NCBI GenBank assembly: GCA_018650795.1 | Contig: JABIFG010000095.1 | Coordinates: 1 to 64,000 of the forward strand | Reading direction: 5' to 3' | Source: Fidelibacterota bacterium | GTDB lineage: Bacteria; Fidelibacterota; UBA8477; JABMPR01 | Length of the DNA stretch: 64,000 nucleotides | Part shown: in pieces, positions 45,214 to 52,822 of the stretch | Layout of the letters: each line of letters begins with the position of its first letter | Position numbering within the stretch: the first letter of the stretch is position 1 | Translations under genes and position numbers: made by a program | Notes under the pieces: model-generated | Seen by the model: the letters and a program-made list of their open reading frames with translations, nothing else | What the model was told of the DNA's origin: nothing | Databases searched by the model: none

Positions 45214-46073
45214 ACTGGATCAACCACGGTGCTCAGTTCAAGAGACCGCTCCAGGAGCAGGAGTTGCTCCTTGAACTCAGGAATAGTGCTAAAAATTAAT
45301 TCTCCTGCTGCATAAAGTTCTGCAATTCGTCTGTCATTCGAAATCCTTGCCAGAACAGGGATAGTTTCCATGTCACAGTAGTCGAGTACATCATTATTTC
45401 CCAGCCCATCACGATTTACTACTACTCCAAAGTCTTTCTTCATTTTACGCATGACCTCAACGGCCAACTTTAAGTCATACAACCCAAAAGGTGTCGGTTC
45501 GGTTACCAGGATCACAAAATCTGCATCTTTAGATGCTTCTATTACAGGACAGGAAGTACCGGGTGGGGAATCATAAATTATTATATAACTTTCATCAAAA
45601 TGATTATCGATATAGTCTTTTGTTTGAGAGATTAGCGGGACTGCCTGTTGCTCACCAATTTCCAGACGACTCTCTACAAAAATCAAATTCCCTGCCTGTA
45701 TTTGATTCAGCATTCCAATTTTTCTTGGTTTCAGGGGTAGTGCAGATTCTGGACATAGCTCTGAACAGGCTCGACAGCTATGGCACAATTCAGGAAACAA
45801 CATGATTTGTGTGCCAACTTTTATCACTGCATTAAAGTTGCAGATTTCCTGACACTGACCACACAGCGAGCAATCTCCTGTCCATTCTGGAACCTGCTTA
45901 CAGATTGATTGACTATGGGTTTGATCACCCCTGATAAACAGACGAGAATTTGGTTCCTCAACATCCAGATCAACTAAAACAACATCCTGGGTTTCTGATA
46001 AATGACTTGAAAGACTGGTGGCCAGCGTAGTTTTACCAGTGCCCCCCTTTCCGCTGGCTATGGCGATTTTCAT
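45210..46073 (-). CDS. MinD/Mrp-type ATPase with inserted two-[4Fe-4S] ferredoxin domain, copy 1
   Basis: 287 residues. Walker A SGKGGTGKTT (7-16), VLVDLDVEEPN, IIYDSPPGTSCPV. The ferredoxin insert carries C68/C71/C74/C78 and C97/C100/C103/C107. The two ATPases share order and spacing but are diverged in sequence, so they could form a heterodimer, as in paired MinD-like proteins elsewhere. It lies 12 nt downstream of a NifX-like gene and overlaps copy 2 by 4 bp. Acts in the cytoplasm. Function inferred as in copy 2. Confidence 0.93.
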   Translation of the reverse strand: MKIAIASGKGGTGKTTLATSLSSHLSETQDVVLVDLDVEEPNSRLFIRGDQTHSQSICKQVPEWTGDCSLCGQCQEICNFNAVIKVGTQIMLFPELCHSCRACSELCPESALPLKPRKIGMLNQIQAGNLIFVESRLEIGEQQAVPLISQTKDYIDNHFDESYIIIYDSPPGTSCPVIEASKDADFVILVTEPTPFGLYDLKLAVEVMRKMKKDFGVVVNRDGLGNNDVLDYCDMETIPVLARISNDRRIAELYAAGELIFSTIPEFKEQLLLLERSLELSTVVDPV

Positions 46074-46085
46074 GGAAAATCCAAC

Positions 46086-46424
46086 CTACTGATCACACAG
46101 ATTTGTGCCGCTACTTAGCTGCCCTGATATGTAATTATTTACCAGTTCAGGAGGCGTCATGGAGGTGGCACCAATACAAATGCCAATGCCCTGCTGAGCA
46201 AACAATTGTTGGGCTTTGACCCCCAGACCACCACAGATCACAACATCCACGCTATTGTCTTTCAAAAATTTTGGATAAACACCTGGTTCATGGACAGGCG
46301 GTGTCAGAATCTTCTCTTCAACAATATTGTCATTCTCAGTTACAACTATTGAAAATTTCTCACAACGACCAAAATGTTCACATACAATACCATCCTCGGT
46401 TGGGATGGCAAACAACTTCTTCAT
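46086..46424 (-). CDS. NifX/NifB-like dinitrogenase-cofactor-domain protein 2
   Basis: 112 residues. Typical signature MKKLFAIPTEDG..CEHFGRCEKFSIV, VHEPGVYPKFL, DVVICGGLGVKAQQLFAQQGI and a C-terminal PELVNNYISGQL. The HFGRC motif and the GG(L/M)G loop are shared by the MTH1175-like branch. AAAGGAGCCAGTAT precedes the ATG. It is followed within 12 nt by the first ferredoxin-ATPase, which suggests delivery of a cluster from ATPase to NifX-like carrier; this is inference. It differs clearly from NifX-like protein 1, so the locus has two distinct carriers. Confidence 0.88.
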   Translation of the reverse strand: MKKLFAIPTEDGIVCEHFGRCEKFSIVVTENDNIVEEKILTPPVHEPGVYPKFLKDNSVDVVICGGLGVKAQQLFAQQGIGICIGATSMTPPELVNNYISGQLSSGTNLCDQ

Positions 46425-46509
46425 ATACTGGCTCCTTTCAGGACCTTTATGTTCTCACGACTTTGAGCAACCCCCTGACCCTCAAAACAGGTCAGTAGGA
46501 ATTGTCTTT

Positions 46510-46758
46510 CTATTCATCTGATGAAAGATTATCCCTTACAAGTTCTTCTCTAACCATCCTGTGTCCACATTTTGGACATGACAGGGTAGTGCACTTTGAT
46601 CCGACTTGATGAGGCTCCTTGGTGCCACATTTTACACAAATGCAGAAACCTCCAGGGCCAAATGCTCCGCCCTGATTTCTGCCCCTGCCACCTTGACTAG
46701 GACGCAAATTTCGTCCGCCACCCTGACCTGATTGCCTTTGTTCTCTTTGTCGATCCAT
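46510..46758 (-). CDS. Small Gly/Arg-rich zinc-ribbon protein (DUF5320-associated type)
   Basis: 82 residues. The first half is Gly-, Gln- and Arg-rich (GGRNLRPSQGGRGRNQGG), the second half holds CVKCGTKE..GSKCTTLSCPKCGHRMVRE, a two-CxxC zinc ribbon or rubredoxin-like knuckle. Proteins of this build are habitually found beside NifX-like and ferredoxin-ATPase genes in anaerobes, which matches its position here. AAGGAAAGGAGCAAAG precedes the ATG. Function unknown; metal or cluster binding is suggested by the cysteines. Confidence 0.8.
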   Translation of the reverse strand: MDRQREQRQSGQGGGRNLRPSQGGRGRNQGGAFGPGGFCICVKCGTKEPHQVGSKCTTLSCPKCGHRMVREELVRDNLSSDE

Positions 46759-46804
46759 CTTTGCTCCTTTCCTTGTGCAGCGTGTTGGTATGTCCCAAGA
46801 CCCA

Positions 46805-47551
46805 CTACAATGAGTTAAAAAAATATTTAATTATCCACATCAGGCATAATCCCAGGACAAACATTCCTGTATTGATCAAATTACCCCTGGTGTGTTTTTG
46901 CTTGTTGACTTCAGGTATGAGATCTGTGGCACCTACATAGATGAAATTTCCGGCTGCAAATGGAATGAGGAAATCAAGGTTGATCTTGAAGGAAACCAAA
47001 TAGGCCAGGATTCCTCCCAATAGGTAAGTAAGTGCAGAAAGCGTATTAAAAAGCAGCGCCTTCTTCTTCCCCCAACCACCATGGATCAAAACGCCATAGT
47101 CACCTAATTCCTGTGGAATTTCATGAGCAATAGCCGCCAACCAGGCTATTTGCCCCAAGCGGATATCTATGAGGAATATTCCTGCGATGGCAATACCCCC
47201 AATAAAATTATGTAGACCGTCTCCTATCAAGATGAGATAGCTCAGGGGTTGCTTGCAATCACCATAGGCCTGATGGCAATGGTGCCAGTGCAATACCTGC
47301 TCCAACACCATAAATGAAGTGAAGCCTAGGAGTACCCACACAAAGACCATATGCGTATTTCCCATATCCATGAGACTAGCAGGAATCATATGGAAAAATG
47401 CTCCCCCTAAAAGTGATCCGGCTGACAGGGCTACCAAGGGTAATATGATCTTATGGAGGGTCGACTCTTTGAGAATAAAAGTCACCGTTCCTACCAGAGC
47501 AATAAAGCTCATTAATATCCCGGTTATCACTATCCAGGAAAGTGCACTCAT
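46805..47551 (-). CDS. ZIP-family divalent metal transporter
   Basis: 248 residues, eight predicted membrane helices. Hallmark metal-site helices: DGLHNFIGGIAIA (TM4) and AHEIPQELGDYGVLI (TM5). A His-rich stretch LHWHHCHQ lies in the central loop. ZIP proteins import zinc, iron or manganese across the inner membrane. Placed between an FGE-fold lipoprotein and the zinc-ribbon/NifX genes, it may supply metal for cluster formation; this is inference. No strong ribosome binding site is visible upstream. Confidence 0.9.
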   Translation of the reverse strand: MSALSWIVITGILMSFIALVGTVTFILKESTLHKIILPLVALSAGSLLGGAFFHMIPASLMDMGNTHMVFVWVLLGFTSFMVLEQVLHWHHCHQAYGDCKQPLSYLILIGDGLHNFIGGIAIAGIFLIDIRLGQIAWLAAIAHEIPQELGDYGVLIHGGWGKKKALLFNTLSALTYLLGGILAYLVSFKINLDFLIPFAAGNFIYVGATDLIPEVNKQKHTRGNLINTGMFVLGLCLMWIIKYFFNSL

Positions 47552-47684
47552 AAACTTTTTGCCTGGCCTCTCTGATCAGGTCCCATTGACCCGCGTAAAC
47601 CTGAATTCTTGAATAGAAACCGGGTCACGGGGCCAACAAAACCTGCGAGGCACTTTGAAGCATGGTCAACTTCACTAACAAACC

Positions 47685-48788
47685 TCAAATTGTTGATCTA
47701 CAAATTCTGAATCCAATGTTGCCGCAACCGGAACAGATGTCATGTGTTGTGATGGTTTTAACTTGACAATTCTCAGCAGGGCTACTCCAGGATCCGCCTT
47801 TGATTATCCTATTACATGAGGGGCAGTAAACATGGAATTCTTCCGGGCTGGAATCAGAATATTTACGTGAGTCCGATTCCATACACCATTCCCAAACGTT
47901 GCCACTCATGTCATAGATTCCCAGATGATTTGGGTTGTAGCTCCCCACTCGGGTGGTCGTATTTCGTTTGCGATATGGTGATGAACAGTCGAGGGTAACT
48001 TCAGTTGTATTGAAATTCATTTCAGTGTCTTTGGCGACGTTCTTCCCATTACCATACAGAATATCCTTACCTCTTTCTGTAGCTGCGTATTCCCATTCTG
48101 CAGAAGTGGGTAAGCGCCCTCCAGCCCAGGTACAATAGGCTTGTGCTCCATGCCATGAAACTTCAACAACAGGATGTTTCTGATAGCCGGATTTACATAC
48201 ATAGGTATCCTTCTTGTACTGTATTCTGCAGTATTTATCTGATAGATCAATGAGAAAGCCAGTTTCTTCAGGACTGAGTTGGCAGGCATTTAAAAATCCA
48301 CAGAACTGATAATTGGTAATTTCTTTCTTCCCAATCTCAAAATCTGGTATATCAATTATGTGTTTTTCTGTCCCATGTGCAGCATCGTCCAGTTCAGGAC
48401 TGTAATCCTGATACTCCCCACCGGTGACCTGGATCCATTCTGATTCAGGATAGGGCTGTTTCGGTTTGTCAGACATGAGTACATCGATAGGATTATTAAA
48501 AACGATGGAAGCCACATCGGCACCATTGATACTGATATGACTGGTAATCCTGGATACAGAGTTTTCGAAATATACAGGGTAGGTTCCAGGAGGAAGCCCA
48601 CCCACCTTAATGATCCAGGGTTCTGGCGAGACTGTCAATTGCAGCTCGGTCCCTTCCCGAACTTGAATTTCATCACTCGAGGTGTCTTTATGATTTGCAT
48701 TTGACAACGACATCGTTACCAAAAGCGCTGCAAACATGTAAATCATAACTCCTGGCTTTTTTTTCAACTTTCTAAACTCCTTGTTCAT
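47685..48788 (-). CDS. FGE-sulfatase-fold exported protein, Cys-rich C-terminus
   Basis: About 367 residues. From ATG 48788 (GAGAGGGGACATAAC upstream) the protein starts with a signal-anchor (GVMIYMFAALLVTMSLSNA). A beta domain (about 45-125) precedes an FGE/SUMF1-type fold (about 125-365): EWIQVTGGEYQDYS, EITNYQFCGFLNAC, HPVVEVSWHGAQAYCTWAGGRLPTSAEWEYAA, GIYDMSGNVWEWC, RIIKGGSWSS and GFRICRS. The copper-binding CHxSYCxRYR motif of true formylglycine-generating enzymes is absent; instead there is ENCQVKTITTHDICSGC, and CPSC just before. It is therefore probably not a sulfatase activator. It follows the CoA-disulfide-reductase-like gene by 31 nt; a role in thiol or metal chemistry outside the cytoplasm is only a guess. 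Confidence 0.82.
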   Translation of the reverse strand: MNKEFRKLKKKPGVMIYMFAALLVTMSLSNANHKDTSSDEIQVREGTELQLTVSPEPWIIKVGGLPPGTYPVYFENSVSRITSHISINGADVASIVFNNPIDVLMSDKPKQPYPESEWIQVTGGEYQDYSPELDDAAHGTEKHIIDIPDFEIGKKEITNYQFCGFLNACQLSPEETGFLIDLSDKYCRIQYKKDTYVCKSGYQKHPVVEVSWHGAQAYCTWAGGRLPTSAEWEYAATERGKDILYGNGKNVAKDTEMNFNTTEVTLDCSSPYRKRNTTTRVGSYNPNHLGIYDMSGNVWEWCMESDSRKYSDSSPEEFHVYCPSCNRIIKGGSWSSPAENCQVKTITTHDICSGCGNIGFRICRSTI

Positions 48789-48819
48789 GTTATGTCCCCT
48801 CTCAACTTCAATAATCGTT

Positions 48820-50175
48820 CTATGCCACATCCGCCTGATACCATTTACCAATGGCATCAACGGTGGCAGAAATAACTGGATATGCAATAGGTGAGGCTGT
48901 CAAAAGCGGATGCGTACCTATTTGCATGGTATCAATATCCATATCTGTCATCTTGTTCAGTATCATCACTGATAACATGTTCACCAATTCACCCACCGAG
49001 TCTCCCCCGTGCATTTCTGCACCAAGCAGTACATGTGAATATCTGGCAAATATTAATTTGAGGTGCAGCTGTGAGGCCCCTGGAACTCTACCTGGATGTC
49101 GATCAACCGTGATGGCTTCACCCACCGTATATTCCAGATTCATTTCCTTGGCTTTCATTTCAGTTAAACCGCTGATCCCAAAGGCTGTATTCCCGATTTT
49201 TGTTGAGAATGAGCCTAAAACTCCTCTGTACTTTCGAATAACTTTAATCTCAAAGAGATTTGATCCTACGAGACGTCCTTCAGCCATGGCAGTTGAAGCC
49301 AGACGTATGTCTGTTAGCTCCCCGGTAAAGAAATCATGTTTTGCAGCAGCGTCACCAACAACAAAAATATCTTTTTCAGATGAGCGTAAATATTCATCGA
49401 CTTTAATTCCATATTTTGGGTCATGTTTAAGTTCAAAAGTCTCCGCAAGTTTGATATTGGGTTTGCATCCCACGCAGGTCACCACCAGATCGGCAAGTAA
49501 TACAGTTCCATCATCCAGGACCACACCATCTACCTGACTCTTGCCGGAGATAGATTTGACATAGCGGCCTAGCACGATATTGGCACCATTCTCTTTCAGG
49601 ATACCTTCCAATTTGCTACCAAACTCAGGATCCATGGTTGCAGGCAGCAGTCGTTTCTCAACCTCTACAATGGAAACATTTTTTTTATGCTTAAGAAATT
49701 CATCCACCAGCTCCACGCCAATATATCCACCACCTATGATGACAATATTTGAGCTGTCCAACATTTTCTGGCGAAGTTTTTCCAGATACTTCACATCTTT
49801 CTGAATCAGAAATACGCCTTCCTTTTCAATGCCTTTAATGGGTGGTAGCGATGGATGTGAGCCGGTCGCCAACACCAATTTTGAGTAGGCGATCTCTTCT
49901 CCACTTCCTAGTTTCAGGATATTGCCGTCTCGACCCACTACCTCATCAATAATGAGCTCTGCTCCTGCTTTTTCAGTAACCAGACCATCAGGAAGCGTAT
50001 TGCTCAGAATATCTGGCAACGTATGTTGTGTGTAAGGTATGCCACAGGGAATCAGAGCGATTGCTTCTTTTCTGATCAATGCCAGAGTCTTGCCTGGATA
50101 GGTGTTGTGGGCAGAAATTGCCGCACTTACGCCGGCGGGTCCGCCGCCTACAATAACTACATCAAATGACTTCAT
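48820..50175 (-). CDS. CoA-disulfide-reductase / NADH-oxidase-type flavoprotein
   Basis: 451 residues, two-dinucleotide-binding pyridine nucleotide-disulfide oxidoreductase. FAD motif VIVGGGPAG (7-15), redox Cys44 in IPCGIPY as in CoA-disulfide reductases and NADH oxidases (one cysteine rather than the CxxxxC pair), NAD(P)H motif VIIGGGYIGVE (about 145-155), FVVGDAAA (about 285) and a C-terminal dimerisation domain. It has no rhodanese or DsrE fusion. TTTGGAGAAAAA precedes the ATG. Known relatives reduce CoA disulfide, persulfides or oxygen. Between DUF134/Mrp and the FGE-fold gene it fits redox or sulfur chemistry supporting cluster assembly; the substrate is uncertain. Confidence 0.9.
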   Translation of the reverse strand: MKSFDVVIVGGGPAGVSAAISAHNTYPGKTLALIRKEAIALIPCGIPYTQHTLPDILSNTLPDGLVTEKAGAELIIDEVVGRDGNILKLGSGEEIAYSKLVLATGSHPSLPPIKGIEKEGVFLIQKDVKYLEKLRQKMLDSSNIVIIGGGYIGVELVDEFLKHKKNVSIVEVEKRLLPATMDPEFGSKLEGILKENGANIVLGRYVKSISGKSQVDGVVLDDGTVLLADLVVTCVGCKPNIKLAETFELKHDPKYGIKVDEYLRSSEKDIFVVGDAAAKHDFFTGELTDIRLASTAMAEGRLVGSNLFEIKVIRKYRGVLGSFSTKIGNTAFGISGLTEMKAKEMNLEYTVGEAITVDRHPGRVPGASQLHLKLIFARYSHVLLGAEMHGGDSVGELVNMLSVMILNKMTDMDIDTMQIGTHPLLTASPIAYPVISATVDAIGKWYQADVA

Positions 50176-50266
50176 TTTTTCTCCAAATATTGATAACTAT
50201 TTCATGAGGAATCTGGATGGCAGACTATCCTACCCTTTTCCTGAATACTTATTAGATTTCATTTTC

Positions 50267-50695
50267 TCAGTCCGAATCGAGATGTTTATCAGCCAGATTT
50301 TCTGTATTTGAGGACCCACATTCCTGACAATCCTTCAGGGGGGCCTCGATACTCTGTTTTACAGTTTCTCCGCAATCCTGACATTCATGTACTGTGCTTC
50401 TAAATTCGATATTGCCTCCCTCAATCTTTAGGACGCAGCCTTCAAGTAGTAACTGAGCAAGCTTATGTCTGGCTTTGCTGATTAGCCGCGTAAAAGTAGG
50501 TCGCGAAATATTCATTTTTTGGGAGGCTTCAAGGTGTTCCAACTGTCGATAATCAGCAAATCTTAGCGCTTCTAGCTCATCGAGTGTCAAAATGACCTTT
50601 TGGGCTGTTCTCATTGAAGTACCAACTGGTTTAAAAAGATCCAACGTCGGTGGCTCCTTGACGATCCGTTTCCTGTAAGCACTCCTTTTATTCAT
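50267..50695 (-). CDS. DUF134/UPF0251-family HTH regulator with zinc-ribbon end
   Basis: 142 residues. N-terminal UPF0251 domain with VILTLDELEALRFADYRQLEHLEAS, MNISRPTFTRLISKARHKLA (helix-turn-helix, about 55-80) and ALLEG-like end, then CQDCGE...CQECGS, a four-Cys motif that could bind zinc or a cluster. Members are small DNA-binding proteins typically beside NifX-like and Mrp-type genes. Located between Mrp and the flavoprotein gene, it likely regulates this locus; the effector is unknown. Confidence 0.88.
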   Translation of the reverse strand: MNKRSAYRKRIVKEPPTLDLFKPVGTSMRTAQKVILTLDELEALRFADYRQLEHLEASQKMNISRPTFTRLISKARHKLAQLLLEGCVLKIEGGNIEFRSTVHECQDCGETVKQSIEAPLKDCQECGSSNTENLADKHLDSD

Positions 50696-50755
50696 TTATT
50701 GTTCCAATAAACATTTGATATTAACAATGTATAATTTTCTCTTTTGATAATTTCA

Positions 50756-51628
50756 TCATACATGTAATTCGCGGTCTACTATGGAGGACTGATTATCCAA
50801 CCACAAATCACTGGAGATATCCAACATCGCGTGGATTTTGCGAGCGAGATATTTAAAGATACGACTTACTTTTTTATCGGGACAGGCCAGAACTACGGGC
50901 ATGCCCTCATCAGCCAACACGCGAGTTCCAATATCCATAGGTACATCCCCCATGAAGATAATCTCATGTTCAAGGGCTTGACGGTTTCCCCCACCCATGC
51001 CGAAAACATCAATAAGTTTGTGACATTCAGGACAAATCATTCCTGACATATTCTCTATCAGTCCAATGTGTGGAATTTGCATGCGTTTGGCCATGTCAAT
51101 TGCCCGTCCCGAATCTAGAAGCGCCAGGTCCTGGGGTGTCGTTACTACCAGAGCCAGGTCAGGTTTTATATTCTCAACGGAGGTGATTACTTCGTCACCT
51201 GTGCCTGGTGGGAGATCCACGATGAGATAGTCTAACTCGCCCCACTCCACATCGCGGAGGAACTGCTTGAGCAGTTTTGAGCGTCGAGGTCCACGCCAGA
51301 TCACAGCTTGAGTATTTGAGATGAGACTGGCAGTAGAAATAATTTTTACTCCCTCATGTTCGTGTGGCTGAAAACGTCCCTTGGAAATGGGAGTCCTCTC
51401 ATTGACACCAAGCATTTTAGGAACATTGTGGCCAGTGATGTCAGCATCCAGGATGGCTGAGTTAAATCCTAGTGCCTTGAGAGCATATGCGAGGTTTACA
51501 CTGACGGTGGTTTTACCAACTCCACCTTTGCCACTGAACACCACAATTCGGTGTTTGATTGTTGCCAGATTTTCTATAGCTGATGCATCCTGGTTTGAGG
51601 GTGAAAGTTCATTCTGTTTTTCAGTCAC
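50756..51628 (-). CDS. mrp: Mrp/NBP35-family iron-sulfur carrier ATPase
   Basis: 290 residues. Walker A FSGKGGVGKTT (31-41), DADITGHNVPKMLG switch, IVDLPPGTGDE (137-146) and the bridging-cluster CPEC motif at C199/C202. Mrp proteins form dimers that hold a [4Fe-4S] cluster between CxxC motifs and pass it to target proteins. The start is GTG at 51628 with CAGGGAGTGTGAT before it. It is the first gene of the minus-strand iron-sulfur run, 463 nt from the next gene upstream, so its leader probably holds the operon promoter. No N-terminal DUF59 domain is present, in line with the shorter type seen in anaerobes. Confidence 0.94.
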   Translation of the reverse strand: MTEKQNELSPSNQDASAIENLATIKHRIVVFSGKGGVGKTTVSVNLAYALKALGFNSAILDADITGHNVPKMLGVNERTPISKGRFQPHEHEGVKIISTASLISNTQAVIWRGPRRSKLLKQFLRDVEWGELDYLIVDLPPGTGDEVITSVENIKPDLALVVTTPQDLALLDSGRAIDMAKRMQIPHIGLIENMSGMICPECHKLIDVFGMGGGNRQALEHEIIFMGDVPMDIGTRVLADEGMPVVLACPDKKVSRIFKYLARKIHAMLDISSDLWLDNQSSIVDRELHV

Positions 51629-51731
51629 ATCACACTCCCTGGGTTGTGGTGATGGTCTCGATAATTACATGCGTTACGCAATTCATAACAATCCTCAAGT
51701 GATCTCATGTGCAATTCACGTGCCCACTGTT

Positions 51732-51747
51732 ATGAACATGTGTTCAT
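51732..51747. promoter_or_regulatory. Inverted repeat near the iron-sulfur operon start
   Basis: ATGAACA-TG-TGTTCAT, perfect 7-bp arms, overlapping the expected transcription start of the operon. A possible target for the DUF134 regulator. Confidence 0.45.
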
Positions 51748-51779
51748 TTATACAATTATTATTTGTTAATTAGCACGTA

Positions 51780-51796
51780 TTGTGACAAATGTCACA
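51780..51796. promoter_or_regulatory. FNR/CRP-family binding site
   Basis: TGTGACA-AA-TGTCACA, perfect palindrome matching TGTGA-N6-TCACA, with an extra T at the left as in HcpR/FNR-type sites. It lies about 150 nt upstream of mrp and about 45 nt upstream of the likely transcription start. Confidence 0.55.
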
Positions 51797-52048
51797 TATC
51801 TGCGTATTGGCAAATATTGTTAATGGCGATTTCCTGGATAATATTCCTGTGGAGGTTCACTTCTCGGTTGATATCGATCAGGAAGTATATATAAATGACT
51901 ATACGTTCCCAATGTCGAGAATTTGGATTGAATCATCTTGGAAGCAAGTCGGCTTACTCAGGATGCTTTTAAAGTGAATCTATCACCTTGCAAAATATAA
52001 AGCTCTGAAATTTGATCTGGATGTCTGAAATGTTCCCTGCACGTAATG

Positions 52049-52078
52049 GCTTTTGAGACAGACCTCAAAAGCTTTTCT
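52049..52078 (+). terminator. Hairpin with T-rich tail
   Basis: Perfect 9-bp stem GCTTTTGAG / CTCAAAAGC, 6-nt loop, then TTTTCT on the plus strand. Just beyond the end of the methyltransferase gene (minus strand); as the T tract is on the plus strand, a plus-strand transcript from the control region is possible. Confidence 0.5.
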
Positions 52079-52091
52079 GGAATCAGAAAGA

Positions 52092-52793
52092 TTACCTCTT
52101 TTGACCCACCAAGATTAAGTTTTTTCCTATGGGTGGTGGTATGAATTGCTCTAATTTTCTGCCGATAGGCACCACAATTTTGTCATAAATGGAAACATTA
52201 GACGGTTTGGCTTTTTGCTTTAATAGTACAAAGGCGAGATACCAGGGAATGATGCCGAAAATGTCAAAATATTTCAGCTCTTTTATATGAAACCCGGCAC
52301 CCGTCACTTTATCGAACAAATCCATTTTTGAATAACGTCTAAAATGACCTACGATTTTATCTTGTTCGCTGAACAGAAAAGCAAGAGCAGGTACAAAAAT
52401 GAGTACATGGCCTTGTGGTGCGAGCGCCTGATAGGCATCTGCCAGTGTTTTTTTATCATCCTCGATATGTTCAAGAACATTTACATAACATATTGAATTA
52501 AATTTGTTCTGACTCTGAATGGCTTTTTCATCAAAAAAACCATTAATTGTTTGAACTTGTGTGTGGGTCTCAAATTTCTCTCCCAACGATTGATACATCT
52601 TGCTGGATGGCTCAAACGCAACGAGAGATTCTATCTTCGCCTCGATTAAAAATTTTGAAAAGTCCCCAATCCCGGCACCAACTTCTGCCACATTCTGCCC
52701 CAGGAAGGGATAGAATTCATCAAGAATCCAGCGATGGTAATTCTCGGCAAATGACATTGCCTCTAAATCTTTTCCAGCGTATTGAAATTCCAT
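52092..52793 (-). CDS. SAM-dependent methyltransferase
   Basis: 233 residues, class I Rossmann fold. Motif I VAEVGAGIGDFS (about 36-47), acidic strand-2 end AFEPSS, CYVNVLEHIEDDKK (motif IV-post) and HVLIFVPA. The C-terminal part has a hydrophobic stretch IIPWYLAFVLL and a region PIGRKLEQFIPPPIGKNLILVG, common in methyltransferases that act next to membrane glycosyltransferases. It is the third gene of a run with a GT2 and a GT-C-like protein. Target unknown; a glycan or lipid-linked sugar is likely from context. Confidence 0.87.
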   Translation of the reverse strand: MEFQYAGKDLEAMSFAENYHRWILDEFYPFLGQNVAEVGAGIGDFSKFLIEAKIESLVAFEPSSKMYQSLGEKFETHTQVQTINGFFDEKAIQSQNKFNSICYVNVLEHIEDDKKTLADAYQALAPQGHVLIFVPALAFLFSEQDKIVGHFRRYSKMDLFDKVTGAGFHIKELKYFDIFGIIPWYLAFVLLKQKAKPSNVSIYDKIVVPIGRKLEQFIPPPIGKNLILVGQKR

Positions 52794-52822
52794 GTTGATT
52801 GACTAAGAATTCAGCTCTTGAT

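Larger units (their letters stand above)
51629..52091 (-). other. Control region upstream of the iron-sulfur operon
   Basis: 463 bases without a convincing gene. It contains a TATAAA-like -10 at 51747-51752 (minus strand), the two dyads listed separately (51732-51747 and 51780-51796) and a plus-strand terminator at 52049-52072. Confidence 0.4.

Noticed and set aside
43988-46424. Nitrogen-fixation gene cluster, suggested by NifX-like domains
   Set aside because: No nifHDKENB gene is in the window; this NifX-like branch occurs widely in non-fixing anaerobes.
47581-47638. Long-range pairing of TGACCC and GGGTCA between the ZIP and FGE-fold genes
   Set aside because: Only six clean pairs around a loop of about 30 nt and no T tract; not convincing as a terminator.
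51789-51977. A 62-codon plus-strand frame upstream of mrp with some protein-like sequence, followed at a distance by a plus-strand terminator
   Set aside because: Its ATG lies inside the FNR-like palindrome and has no ribosome binding site, and no family is recognisable. It may be a remnant, but this cannot be supported.
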